From Balanoglossus misakiensis (lineage: Eukaryota > Hemichordata), in assembly GCA_040954595.2 (NCBI GenBank), contig CM082587.2, positions 620,001 to 684,000 on the forward strand: a DNA stretch of 64,000 bases, written 5' to 3'. The position numbers and the translations under genes are program-made. Below are positions 51,461 through 64,000 of the stretch, one piece after another. Within the stretch, counting starts at the first letter, position 1. Each line of letters opens with the position of its first letter. The notes beneath the pieces were generated by a model. It was not told where the DNA came from and searched no databases. It worked only from the letters and a program-made list of their open reading frames with translations.

Positions 51461-53572
51461 CCAATCATCCACAACATCATATATCCAAAGATGGAATTTT
51501 CTAATAATTCAGTATTGAGACAATACTTAAATTTTTCTTGCATGGAAGTTTACAGGTACTTATATCACGTGACTCTGATATTCGTGGAAGAAAATGAACC
51601 ACGAGTATCACATTGGTCGTTCTTTCGTGATCTAATCGCCCTTGAGGAATGACAGAGCACTGAGATTAGTTGAAAGAGAATGGGGATAGCTCGGCATATG
51701 TGTAGCCACATTATTATTTGAAGCAAGTTAGCCGTTACCGCTCACTACCACTGAGCATGCGTCAGACTATGCAAGTTCCATCATAAACAATGCTCACATC
51801 AATTCACCGCTTCTTTGAGAATTGGGGGTTTCTCCCTTCTGGCAAACTCTATTCCGGCAAACCTTTTCATCCCAATTCTGAAATGTCTAATCGACTCATT
51901 TTCCTTTGTTACTTCCCGGATTAATTTACATCTTACATTAACCTGACGTTTCCGTAGGTCCCTTGTGAAATTCTCAAATTTAATTTACCCTTTTCCTTTT
52001 GCCCGGAAAATGAGAACCTGGGAATTTCGCCATGCATACCAAACATGGCGTGTAACAGCCACGTCATCACCAAGTGTGTCAAGGATTAATTTAAATCTGC
52101 CCACCGATGTTCAGTAATTAAATATTTTCACCAATTATTAAAAATTCCACCTCAAGTACCTGGATATCAGAGTCGATCCATTGTGACTTAATTCCGAAGC
52201 ACTCTGATGGCAAGGGAAACAACACGAATTTAATCTTGGGTCGTGTAGTTCCATCTCACAGAGCTGATTGCGTTTCTATTGGTGCATTTGGTCCAATTTG
52301 AAATTGGCTTCGATTTCTTGTTAATTTTGTGTCGCGCTCGATTGAGATTCACCTCGTGGAATTAACTGAAGCATTTTCCGTTTTCAAGCACAGATCAATT
52401 AGCTTATACTTAATTATCTTTTTGTTCGGGACAAAAATTTGAATATGTTTTCAATTATGTTAAAAGTCTGAATCCATTAAAGTCTATAGCTCACGTCAAA
52501 TGTTACATACGAACCCCAATAATATCAAAAGGCGACATTATTCCCCCTTATCGGTCAGTTTTGTAATTACCATTAGGATCTCAAGCGACCGGAGAGAGAA
52601 AAAAAAGTGGACAGACGTAATTTACAACTTCACCGAATGGTCATAGATTCTTTGAAGACGCAGTAGTATCAGAGGGACCTGAACGACATCATTCCCATTG
52701 GAAGTTTGAGCACAGTGCTCAGACGCATAGCTATCACGAAAACTTGATTAAGGTTCAACGAGACCTTCAGGGTACAATTTGAATAAATTTGATTTGAAAG
52801 CGAAATGAGCGCGCGAGAAGCGAGACGAGACTCTTGCGGAGTAATCAAACGGATGTCATACGTTTGGATTCAGCTGCTCAGTAACTCAAGAGAAATTGTC
52901 AACGTTGGGCTGTCCCAGGGTTTATCTTTATGACTTGAAAAGTCATCGATGAGGTGTATGTACACCCGTGTGACGTTAAACTGCAAGAAATAATTTTAGG
53001 CGAGAGGTAGACACGTACAGTATTTGACAATATGCTGAACGGTCACTCCGACAGTCTTGGTAAAAGTCCTTCCGGACATAATTGATTGGAAATTTCTTAA
53101 AAGCTGAATATAAATTCAACACTCACAGGGGAATTTAACCTTTGTCGTCTGCCAGATTTTGGCGAGAGTAACTGAGACCATGGGAACCCTACAAGGTTAA
53201 ATTTGACGGAAGCAGGAATCGCTATGTGATTGAAACATTAATAGCAAGGAAATTTGGGGAAAATACTTTCGAGTTGACGGCAATTTGAAAAAGCCCATTA
53301 CTGGTAAATGAGGAGAACTGATTGGTTAATGGACTATAGCGGGTTTCCATTTACGAATCATGTATTAGGTTTACCCCTTGCCGGAATGATTTGCCAGACA
53401 ATCGCCTAACATACTTTCTTCAAACTCTCCGTATCATGCGATCGGGAATCGCGCATTAAAATTTGCCTGAATAAGACGTGAAAGCCACACTGATTCAGAT
53501 GTAGCTTGGCTTCCATGGCAACAAGATATCTAATGTCGTTCGGATGAGTTTGGGAGATGCTCTTTCGCCCAA

Positions 53573-53605
<33 letters not shown>
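53573..53605. repeat. (TTG)n trinucleotide repeat
   Basis: About ten TTG units; the poly-Thr open frame on the minus strand here is a by-product. Confidence 0.9.
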
Positions 53606-53607
<2 letters not shown>

Positions 53608-54309
53608 TATGTGTACTCGAATTGGGTGCATAGAATGACACCGTTGAAATATGAACATTATAGGAGACCCGTTTGATCACTCACTAATATGTGCTGACAG
53701 ACAGAAGGAAGATTCGAACCCCACCAAGGCTATGTACAACACTAGTGACTCTCTGTGTTCAATATTTCAGAGGACCCCGCGGAGTTAATTTGATAGAAGT
53801 AGCACTTAGCGCGTTTTCAATTAGCCGCTAATCATCTGATGAGGGGTAGTGACGCTTGCCTGAAAGATTTGATACGGAGACAGAAGCACGGTCACGACTC
53901 GTAATCTTGAAAGAAAAAAAGCATCCCAAACGCGATTTCGACATGTGACCACGAGTCGGTCTGACTTGAGTGGATTCGGTTCGTAGATTTTCCAATTAAT
54001 GTTAAATCCCGATTGAACTGACGTGTGTTAGGAACAAGCCAATATCACCAAAAAACAATTAAACAACTTTCTAAATTCCTCCAGGATACAATTCTCGCAT
54101 TATGCGTGTCAGTGAGCAGGCATACTGAGATAGATGCCCGCTGGTCACCTGTCAAGACGACCAATATTTTATTCTTCTTTGGGTCTTTTTTTTACCTTGT
54201 ACACTTTCACTGAGTACAGCTGCATGGGTATTCATTTCAGTTCAACTTTACTAGAAAACCTCAGATTTTTCGCTGTATTGTGTACCGTTATCTTTAAACA
54301 CTCGAACTT

Positions 54310-54380
54310 GAGAGACAGAGAGGAAGAGAGAGACGGAGAGGAAGAGAGAGAGAGAGAGAGAGACAGAGAGAGAGCGAGAG
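54310..54380. repeat. GA-rich purine tract
   Basis: Imperfect (GA)n with GGAAGAGAGAGACGG interruptions; the Arg/Glu-rich open frame through it is not a gene. Confidence 0.85.
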
Positions 54381-57300
54381 AGTACACCCACGAGGTGTTT
54401 TATTCACATCCCATTTCTCAGCCTACCACCATGACCACATACGGCAGAAAACTGGTAAACATAGTGTCTTGTTTCGTGGTCTCGTCAAAGGCCACCCATC
54501 CCGTTCCCTCCAGTGTTCCGATAGAGCCCAGTTACCTAATTACACCACCCGACAATTTCGTCTTTCAAGTGTTTTCCGTCATACTGTGCAGATCTGAATG
54601 ACATCCTCCATTCTGTTTTGATTTCATTTCACGCCCAAACCTTTAAGAACAGTCACGGTATAGAAACAGGATTTGTTTCAAACCATTTGTCATATCAAAA
54701 TTCTCTTCTTAATTAATTTGTTCCGATCATTTCCATAAAGCTATTAAAGTTGTTAACATAGTTGACACTATAGGATATTATTCTTTTGATTGGGTTGAAA
54801 ACTGACTTTCGACCAATGTCAGTGGTCATACAATTAAAATATCTGAAACGTCAATTACAAAACACACACTGTAAACAACCCACGACCCCGTAACAGCCAG
54901 TGTTGGTTGAAATGTTATTGTTGATCAAAACGCCAGACATCCTTCCCACTCACCCCGGTCTTACTAATATACCACTTTCCCGTTCGAGATCCTGTCTCCT
55001 GCCGATGGGAAGAGTGAGAACATGGAATTCGGAGTCAACGTTTCGGGGCAAGACAATCTAGAGAGGTTAATCAAGAATAGAAAGAGATCCCACTCTTTGT
55101 TTACATGTAAATGTGTCGTAATTTGAAGGATTTCTGCTATCAGCAGTGGTTAATATGAGTTTTATTAAGTTTGTAATTTGATCCTTATATAGTGTAAACT
55201 TCATTATGTTTCCAGTGACCGCCCTCTGCTTGAGAACTGTACGACGAGACGACCTATTCTTAATTACCCATGACCTTAGGGAGGTCAGACGAATTGAGTG
55301 TATGATTATTTCGGTGTTACACGATTGTACATGTGGTATGAACTGTGTTTTTTTGTCATCCAACTGAACTGGCGGAAATGTATGGTTGTGTACTTCTCCG
55401 ACTGTCTCGACATAAGAACTTGGTCTAGAATTCCTGAAGGGTGGGTGAATCACTGAATGCAATACATGTTCCTCTTGGTAAGGCGGGAGACGGCAGAAAT
55501 GAGAAAATTGGGGATCGTGGTATGTGCATTTCTGCGGGAGAGATTGACATTACATCAAAAATGTGACTGTGTTATTATTTTGTCAGTTCTTCCAGACAAT
55601 CAGAACCGTCTTGAATGACAGCTCAGCATGGATTCATTGAGACCGAGGATAATTTTTCGTATGAAACAAAACTGTTAATCAAAATAACGTTAAATATACC
55701 TGTAAGCTAATGGGAGTGTAATGGAGAGCAGTTTATTTTGTCTCAGGCGATTGCGTAAATAACTGTCACCTACGATGAATACAATTATGCTAATTACAGA
55801 GGGCAATCAAAGGCGTTAAAAATAACACATAGCTGTCTGTCACCGTTGTCGGGCCGTTTCAGAGAAGCATTCTGTCCCACACAGGTCGTTAGTACGCATG
55901 CGTGAGAGAAAAAAATAGACAAGCTATCGGAAACTTGATGGTTCGGGCACAAGTAGCCAATTATAGCAAGTCAACTTCGGGGGAACCTCTGGCAATGCTT
56001 CCCAACATCCATTGAACGTCGCGTTTTTTGGTGCGTGGAAAACCCAGGCAATTTCCTGCCGCAGCAGCTGCCACCATTGATAATGTACACTGTTTATTTT
56101 CATTGACATTCGTTAAATTGCACGAGTCGATAATAATGGTGCACAATAATGAAACCTTCCAGTTGGAGCGGGATTACTGTCGTAATTGGGTTCTTACTCC
56201 CAAACATCAATCATCTTGTTCCATGCACAATCCCCAACCAAGAAAATACTAAGGCAAATTCGATCCACCAGTATATTTCTGCCATATTTTCTGCATCCGC
56301 TGGAAAATCCCACGTAATGAAGTTGCCTGGTTTTAATAAGGCTGGGTGGGGTATCGGCTAAAAGGAAATTTCGTGTCCGCTAGCTCATAACAGGCTGAGA
56401 CTTGAAAAGACCCACGCGCACACATTCCAGCCAGCTTTAATAAGCTCATAGAGGAAATGAAACGGTCGATTTTTGGTTAACCCTCCGCTGGCTAATCGCT
56501 AGCTAATTAATTTCTGTCAACAAGTGCTAACACCAACACTGACACCGTGGCATATTTTACAGCTTACAAAGCCCTCAGCATTTTCGCGGACACAGCTGGA
56601 AAAAGTTGTTTTAATTCACCGTCGAGAAAATCAAAATAAAAGCAGAAAGGAAAAAGAGAGAGAGGGTGGCGTATGTAGCCGATCCCCCTGGAGGAATCCT
56701 TCACAACGGATCGTACAATGAACCAGTGGAGCGTGGCTAACACGACAACCAAGATGAGTTATTAGGTTGTCGATAGGAATACATGCTTCTTAATGTTTAC
56801 GACAATATCTATCTGATCGGGTTCAGGGAGCCCGGATGGTGATTTCCACTCATTAATTACACTGTTTTTACCCTCTGAGAATCTTGATTGTCGGGCAATC
56901 GAGAATTGACTGGGGGATAACCTGTTTTATATTCTGTTTCGCCTTTTGTTCAGTTGTATATTTTTGCATAAGTTTAAGCCAATTTTCAATGTCAAGGCTC
57001 TTACGTTTACTTAATCATGGGAAATTCGACAAGGTAATTAAACGTAGGCGCGGCCGATCGTGCACACAAGGGAAAAGTTTAATAACGTTCGACGGAAACC
57101 ATAAACACCTAAGTGACAGGTTGTTGAGATTGCATTGGTTGCCAATATGACTGAAGTGTGATCTTAATACAGCTGTGCTAGCCAGAACTCCCAGACAACA
57201 AACGCCGCAAAATTGAAATCAAATAAGTTGACAACAAAAATACAATTACGCGCAGCACACGTGATTAGAGATTATGTCTTTAATTATGGATACGTTATTA

Positions 57301-57699
57301 CAACTTAACTGCGTCCGGGCAGACCATTCAATAAGTCGGTTTTGTAGCACGATGAGGATCGTGTAAACAATGCAAAATCGACCGTTGTGTTGCTGGAATG
57401 CAACTCTTGAACACAAATTTCATTTTCTAGCACTCTGGAACTGATGTAGGCGTAGTTTTTCTGGTATTTCACAGAAAAGCTTTGTTATCTGGTGATTTGG
57501 ATTGCTGGACACCCCCATGGAAATAATAAAACGTGCCATTTGGGTTGGCAATTACTGGCAGGATAGCTAGTTTGTCGTCTGGCCATTGTTGGCGCTGTTT
57601 CCTATGCAATACACATGTTGGGTTTCAGCTGACACGGTCATTAAGTATTCTGTAATTTGATTCGCTGTTGGTAATCATTAAGTCTCATTCAACGAAGGT

Positions 57700-58120
57700 T
57701 CAGCGCTGGTAAAGGATTCTGGTTTGACACTACAACTACACGACTCGCAGGCCTCGTTTCGTTTGTCTGGTGGAACGTTCCGAATCTATGTAGTTGACCG
57801 CTCGAGACGAACACAGTGGGGTCCATCATTTCGACAGTGCCGTGTCGGTAATCGAGGCGACGTTACACACACTGAGCCGATTGCAGGTTGCTCGAGCAGC
57901 GCTGACAGTGCAGTGTTAGTGTTGAAGACCGCCATCGACCATTTACTCTTTGTATGCAGACTCGCCAAAAGCTGGGAATGGTCGTACGAGCCACTCCGCC
58001 TCAGTTTCACACTACGAACTAATTAGATTTTACGGTTAATCGTGTGCGCGTGTCTCGGGATATATTGCGACAACGTTGAAATTTACAAAGGACATTTTTG
58101 TAGCTGACGCGCTCTCCCAA
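57700..58120 (+). promoter_or_regulatory. LMO4: CpG-rich region, probable LMO4 promoter / 5' UTR
   Basis: CpG density is clearly higher here and to about 58.6 kb than in the neighbouring AT-rich sequence, and it lies just before the proposed first exon. No obvious TATA box at a fixed distance. The open frame at 57724-58026 has no recognisable protein features and is probably untranslated leader. Confidence 0.4.
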
Positions 58121-58157
58121 ATGGAGACTAAAAACACGCAATTCGATGCCGTTACGG
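58121..58157 (+). CDS. LMO4: Proposed first coding exon of LMO4
   Basis: ATG at 58121 opens 12 codons plus one base and ends at a strong donor (ACGG|GTAAGTCT). Joining to 58808 gives GCC-ACA-ATG in frame with the LIM-encoding exon. The nearest in-frame stop upstream is at 58037-58039. The surrounding 57.7-58.6 kb is CpG-rich, as expected for a promoter. If the real start is 58813, this exon is instead 5' untranslated. Confidence 0.55.
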
Positions 58158-61100
58158 GTAAGTCTAACATTATATAAACAGACGTGTTTTTACTCTAGTG
58201 TGTGAGCTGGTTCTGTCGAAATACGAGCTGCGTTGGTCGCCAAATCGCACCGAATTTCAGGAAAGACCGTTTGGTTTCGGTGTAGACGGGCGGAGAATGC
58301 TTGCACGGTGTTCTGTTTTGTGGTAAAGGCGACCGCGTTGTGTGATTTTTGCTGAACAGCTGCACGGAGACAGATCCGCTAGTACGTGACCTCAGTGGCT
58401 GCGCTGTATACATCGAGAGCGAACGTCGAGCGAGAGCCACGCAAGGGCATAACATCCGCGCATAGCGGTTCAAATTGAATACATTACACCGTCGTTGACA
58501 GGTCGACCGACTCGCTGATATCTTCCTAAACATTCCGGCTGTCCTCAGTCGGTGAAAATACCCATCAAAACATCGGGGTGGTCTTGTCGACATGGCATCA
58601 GCCTTCAGCTCGTGCTGCAATATTCCAATTGTTTGTACTGGTGTAGTGTTGTGTACTTTAAGACCATTTTACGGTGACACTCGCCAATGAAAATTGCTGC
58701 TATAAAAATACTTCAGGTCTCACTCACACCCTGCCCCACGCCGAAGCATTTATAAGCTCTGCATTCTTGATTTTCATTCTCCCTTTCCTTACTCTCTCTC
58801 GTTGCAGCCACAATGCAGCAGCAGTCAACGACGAACAACAACAACGCCAATTTACGGTCCTGTGCAGGATGTGGCGGAAAAATAATAGACAGGTTTTTGC
58901 TGCATGCTCTGGACAGATACTGGCACACTGGTTGTTTAAAGTGTACGTGTTGTGGGGCGCAGTTGGGAGAATTGGGGCCGTCATGTTTTTCCAAAGGCGG
59001 GATGATCCTGTGTAAAAAAGACTATTTGAGGTAAGTGCAATTGCGTTTTCTCTAATGACTTAATTAACGTAAAAGTCGTGTGTATATACGCGTGTTGCAT
59101 GTCGTGAATGTAATTGCCTGTACCGTGTCGAGTCCATTTATCCGTCCATCAGAGCCACGCTGACTGTTTTCAAAACCACCCAATTACGACGCGACCAGTT
59201 CTCTGATTGACAGTGAGCGAAGCCCTAAACGTTGAAAATGGGGCACCCATTGTGTGGGACTATGAGTGGGGATTGCCAGCGTGTTTACTAGAGAAGTCTG
59301 CGAAATGTTTGAACTCTTTGAAAGCCCTGTGCACGCTGTCACTTCCAACCTCTCACTGCTAATACCACTGTTTTTGTTGAGGTACTTATTACGCTTTTAT
59401 TGAATCCCATTTACTCTGTGTTAGATCGAAAACAAACCGGCATGTCAGTGGCAATAATTCCTAATGCAGTCTCTTACGCTCATCAGCGCAGATCTGGTTT
59501 CTTGGTGCTTTTATCGGGGGGTTTTGCTCAAACAAATTATCTGAATATAGAAGGCCAAACGAGTAAGTTAAAAGGAAATCACCGGCGGCCAAGCCGTGGA
59601 ACCTCTAATGGCGAACAAATTCAATTTAGCTCGCCCAATGGAAGTAGAAACCGTGGCTATATGCATTTAGCATGTATTGAGCCAGTCGCCAGTGCGCAGG
59701 CGCAAAAGGGTTGCACATTAGCCTGCGAGAATTATAATTGCTATCACTGTGCCTGCATTGGACATTTATTGAATTCAAGAGTGAGCGCTCATTGTGAATG
59801 AAGTACACGTTTTCTAAGATTGAATCGAACCAAACGCAAACTGGGCTAATCGTATGCTAAGTAATTGGTGTGGGGAAACAACGCGCTCAAGAGTACCCTT
59901 CAGATTTTGCAAGGAAGAACGTATCTCGTCTCCAGACGTGTACTCGTCTCTCCCCAATATTATTAAAGAACAGACCAATCGCTCCCCCTAGTTACATATA
60001 TATGTAAATAAGCCATTAAGCAAAGACATCTATATTGATAGGGTACCCATTTCGGTACGAAATGAAGTTGCAACTCAAGCTAAGACCTGGGTAATGGCAG
60101 CTTTTGTTGTAGTCTGGTTGTCCTGTTAGCCGGGTATTCCCCAAAGTACATTTTTGTCCGAAAATTGCTTCAGTTTGGTAATGAGCTGGCAAGCACCAGA
60201 TATAAGTTTCAATATATATGTTAATGCGTTATGGATTCCATACATCTGTTTAAGTATTCACCATAAAAAAATCACACACACACAGCAGGACAAGGGGGGA
60301 GTCAGAGAGAATTTTGAAAATGTATAGAAAATCCGAGTGCAGATGACTTTTATGATGAAAAAGACATGGTCGGGTATTATGGTGAGTTATGTGGGTCCAT
60401 ATATCATTGTAGAGGCTGCAGTGTGTGATCCCATTCTGCCCATTACCGATTCTCGATGGATTTGGCTTAGGCATTCCTATCTCTTCCCCATCGCCTTTTA
60501 TCAACACAACACTTGTGATATTGGTGAATTCCATCTCTCGTCCTTGGAGACCACAGAATCATTAGGCCAGACTTATTATGGTAATGCACGATGGAGGGCT
60601 CATTAAAACTTAGTAAACGTTCCTCTGTTTGCTGAATGGACATTACTCAGCCGTGTTTAACCCTCGCCGTGTTATTAGTACTGGTAATGCAGTTTTTCGG
60701 TTCCCAGATAAATAAAGAATGAGACTAACTCACCGTGAAGCTCTTAATGAACTTAAAATGCGTGGAAACTCGTTATTCCTTTGTAGCTAAGAATGTCAAC
60801 AGTGCGAGGACACGATTTTTCATTTAGCAGTCGGTTGTAGAACTCCCCAGCCTTAAATAGAAATGACATGACAATGCGACTGTGAAAAATGACCGAGTCT
60901 ACCGCCTCATAAACCGACTTTTCCAGCTCGTGTAATGAAAAAGTATTAAAGTTAATTTCCTCTGTCATTAATATATATGGACTTTGTATGGATTAAAACA
61001 TATGGAGTGAGAGGGGGGGGGGGGCTGGTTGCTTACGATTTCCGATGTCTGCATGAATGGGACGGGAGATCCATAAAAGTAATAATAGTTAATATTGGCC

Positions 61101-63662
61101 GCTGTGTCAATCGAGTATGCGAGAGGCCGACCCCAGGTGACGGGCCCTTGCAGCTTCGACATGAAGAAAAACTACTCGAATTTTTCTCGTTCAATTTAAC
61201 ATTTAGAAGAAATGTCTCGTTTTAAATTGAAGCTATAAATATTCCAACAGGGTAGTACTCACAGAGGAATTCAACTTGTCTATCAATTATACCGTCACCC
61301 AAAACAAAGACTTTCCATTCCACACAGGATTTGAAAATAGCCTCCATTTTTTATAAAAGGGAATTTCCAGATTTTCTTTTTCATTTTGAAATAAATGGGC
61401 TACGTCTACGTAAGGTTGGTTTGAAGACAGGTGAAGATACTGTCGATTCCAAAGCAGATGTTCTTACGGGGATAGTTACGTAGTCATATTCGCCCCAAGA
61501 CATGATTCGGTTTCTTTTTTTTGTTAACGGCAACATTCATTTGAACAAGGAATGTGTCATTGAGTAGATGCCGCAAATCTGACACTTAGACGAAACTCAA
61601 ATCTTCCGACCCTTCACAGGATTTCTTGACGCTGTGTTTGGAGTCATGGTCCAGTCCGTTTTCAAACCGAGCGTTTCCATCAACAGGTACCGCGCAAGTA
61701 GCGGTATCGCCAGTAAATCGACTTAGGTGCTTATGTTGTCATTAAGGTGCCATATTCGAGGGTTTGAGACGACAGGATTGGAACTCTGTTGAGTTCTTCT
61801 GGGGATAATTGAGACGTCGCATTAACCTGATCAGCCTAATCATGCATACGACCATTATGTACCTTGTACCATGATATGTCAGAGATTCGTCGGCATGGAT
61901 GCCTTGCGACCTCACACAAACAAAAACAGGCTTTCTGAAAGTTTTACTGAAAATTCATTAGTTCGTTTCGTTTGCGGGTTTTCGATACTTTTTTTCATCG
62001 GGTTGTATGTGTGTCTATTTCAATTACCCTCTTGCTGAATTGTTGAGAGCCTTTCTTGTTTTGTACAAAAAAACCTCGCCACAATAGCCCTAACAATTCA
62101 GCAATCCGGATTAAACGGTGTTGACAGACAAATTCGATCCTAAATGCCGCTTCTTAATGTCGTCCATTGTGTTACCCTAATATACAGTTAACCAAATTAC
62201 ACTTAGGGGCATTATTAAGCGGTTAATTGTGACCCATTAAACCTTTAATATTCCATATACTGACCGTTGTATCCAACCAACTTCTGCAACATTTCAAGTG
62301 AAAGAAGAAAAAAGTGTGGGGCCGACATTTTTGGGGTGGTTCACCTCTCCTCTGTAAAGAGCTGCCACTTACAAAGAATTAGTCCAAATTTGACGTGCTT
62401 TTAGCGTCCCGTGTTACAGTAACAGAACCTAGCTACTGTAAACACCGCGCAGTTGTATCTTAGCTGGCATAATGGACTGCACTTATCGCGAGATTGTCTT
62501 TGACAAGAGTTCTGACTTAAATTGAAACCAATTGTCCACAATTACTTGGGAGAGACTCAATCCCCTCGAGTAAACATTAACCGAACCAACATATCCAATA
62601 GGCGCCGTAATTAGTGTCCTCAACTTACAGGTGTTTCAACATTTTTTTCTCTCGAAAAACATTCGAAGCGTGATTATCATGTTTTTTCTTGTTGTAACTT
62701 TTATGGAAATTTTCTTCAAAACGATATTATACAAAAGACTGCAGCGTCATTAAATTGAAGAGGAGACGAGGAGTGACCGTAATCAATTTAATCAGAAATA
62801 TAGAATACATGTAGTTTACACTTTGTTCTGCTTGAGGTGTTAAGCATCAGCCAAAATATATAATATAACAGTCAGACTTTATCTAGATCATTAATGACCC
62901 AATTGGCCTGAATTAAAAAAGTCCGGACGATCCTAAACTGTAAAAAAAATCGTACTGTGCTTTCAATTGCGAAAGGTCTCTTTAGGAACTACAAAATGCT
63001 TTTGGTAAAATCGCAAATAGAAAATCCGAAGCCTTTGCAGCAGTGTCGGATTTTGCGATAAAATACCGTGACCCGACAGTCTAGATCAGAACGAATGCAA
63101 TATTTAAACAGTAAATGGAAACTCTAGTTAAAAATTAAGCCTACATTAAAAGTATACATAAGACCCCAATTAAGTTCGATTTCAATTTCCACCATTAAAT
63201 GGGATTTTTCATTCAATGGTAACAGCTGGGATTGTAATGTCAATACCATCACCGCAACTGTTGCCCGCTTAGTACCGAATAGTATATATCGTAACCGCAC
63301 AATTCAGTGGAAAAATAGGCTCGTTCGCTGTATGTTAAAATCCATCGTTCGAATTTGGTAACCCCGGACTTTCACAGTGTAACTAACGACAATTTTTGTC
63401 CTTCTCTTTGTTTTAACTTTGCAGACTTTTCGGGAATACTGGGGCTTGCAATGCGTGCGGACAATCAATACCGGCCAGTGAGTTCGTCATGAGGGCGCAG
63501 GGAAACGTCTATCATCTGAAATGTTTTGCTTGCAGTTCGTGTCACAATCAGTTAGTCCCAGGAGATCGGTTTCTTTTAGTCAATGGAAACCTATTCTGCG
63601 AGAACGATCACCAGAAATTACTCAAAGCCAATAACAACACAGGAATCAGAGCAAGAAATAAG
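58121..63662 (+). CDS. LMO4: LIM-only transcriptional adaptor LMO4, last exon beyond the window
   Basis: Coding exons seen: 58121-58157 (proposed first), 58808-59030, 63425-63662; 498 nt in frame, 166 residues, ending phase 0 at a GTAAGG donor. LIM domain 1 begins CAGCGGKIIDRFLLHALDRY. LIM domain 2 begins CNACGQSIPASEFVMRAQGN and continues with VYHLKCFACSSC, almost identical to vertebrate LMO4. LMO4 has no DNA-binding domain; it is a nuclear adaptor that binds LDB1/CLIM and other factors through its LIM domains. Exon 58808 has a clear acceptor (CTCGTTGCAG), and its ATG at 58813 could be the start. However, 58121-58157 splices to it in frame, with an upstream stop at 58037, and adds METKNTQFDAVTAT. 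Vertebrate LMO4 is 165 residues, so the missing exon should encode a short C-terminal tail. Confidence 0.95.
59031..63424 (+). other. LMO4 intron between the two LIM exons
   Basis: 4.4-kb intron interrupting the codon AG|A just after LIM domain 1. It holds no supported gene. It contains a poly-G run (61013-61024), AT-rich segments dense in TAAT/ATTA cores (about 62130-62260), and an imperfect hairpin (63010-63059). Confidence 0.7.
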
Positions 63663-64000
63663 GTAAGGTTCATCCATTTTCGAACGCGCGCGCTTTTCAT
63701 TACAACCGCTAAACTACTGGCTTTGCATGCGACAGACAGTTTCCCGCCCATATTTGTATGAAAATTGCACATTATATCTTATCGCCAATTTTTATCTAGA
63801 ATGAAAGCTTTCAAACCTTCACATGCAGTTTCATCAAGGTAAAAGCATTTTGCCGTTAAAAGTTTTCAAGCATTTCGGTTACATTTCGCCAACGGCGCCT
63901 AAAAGGCTAATAACAATATGACGCAAAAACACGCAAAAATTACCAGTACCTTTCTGCTCAATGTAACTTGGCACCGACCATTTCTTTAAAAATGTCAACA

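Larger units (their letters stand above)
51461..57699. other. Intergenic sequence upstream of LMO4
   Basis: No supported gene. It includes (TTG)n at 53573-53605, a GA-rich tract at 54310-54380, and TAAT-dense segments at 52080-52460 and 56480-56520 (CGCTAGCTAATTAATTTC). The pattern suits the regulatory flank of a developmental gene, but no element is proven. Confidence 0.4.

Noticed and set aside
54134-54601. 155-codon open frame
   Set aside because: Its length is due to the GA-rich purine tract inside it.
57724-58026. 100-codon open frame before LMO4
   Set aside because: CpG-rich leader sequence with no protein features; likely untranslated or upstream of the promoter.

Overview
The window is nuclear DNA from an intron-rich invertebrate animal. 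The genes point to a bilaterian, most likely a marine one; a hemichordate or cephalochordate fits well, but a lophotrochozoan cannot be excluded. The evidence is short phase-consistent exons with GT-AG introns, a fibrillar collagen gene with 54/108-nt Gly-X-Y exons, an LMO4 orthologue, a tRNA-derived SINE and many microsatellites. No prokaryotic or viral gene is seen.

Layout. 1-4284: no certain gene; it holds a diverged tandem repeat (31-330) and one possible exon (1021-1141). 4285-22034 (+): a fibrillar procollagen gene with about 50 coding exons joining into 1,637 codons plus stop. It encodes a TSPN N-propeptide domain, a short variable region, a helix of about 1,015 residues with five imperfections, and a COLFI C-propeptide with all eight cysteines. 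23360-34957 (-): a convergent gene of 32 coding exons whose exact splice reconstruction gives 1,250 codons plus stop. It encodes a secreted mosaic protein with five tandem ApoD-like lipocalin domains, two LDL-receptor class A domains, a thyroglobulin type-1 domain and an antistasin-like domain. I know of no described protein with this architecture, and it is the most novel gene in the window.

34958-58120: about 23 kb without a certain gene. It contains a pre-miRNA-like hairpin (36422-36503), a candidate 57-codon membrane peptide (35670-35843), DR1 and CRE-like motifs, blocks dense in TAAT cores, CpG-rich stretches and several microsatellites. It is probably the regulatory territory of the downstream gene. 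58121-63662 (+): LMO4, the LIM-only transcriptional adaptor, with both LIM domains present; the last coding exon lies beyond the window.

The collagen and lipocalin genes are tail-to-tail about 570 bp apart (between their poly(A) signals). Both encode secreted or matrix proteins, but nothing in the sequence shows that they work together. All splice sites were read by eye; the in-frame totals of the two long genes are the strongest support for the models.
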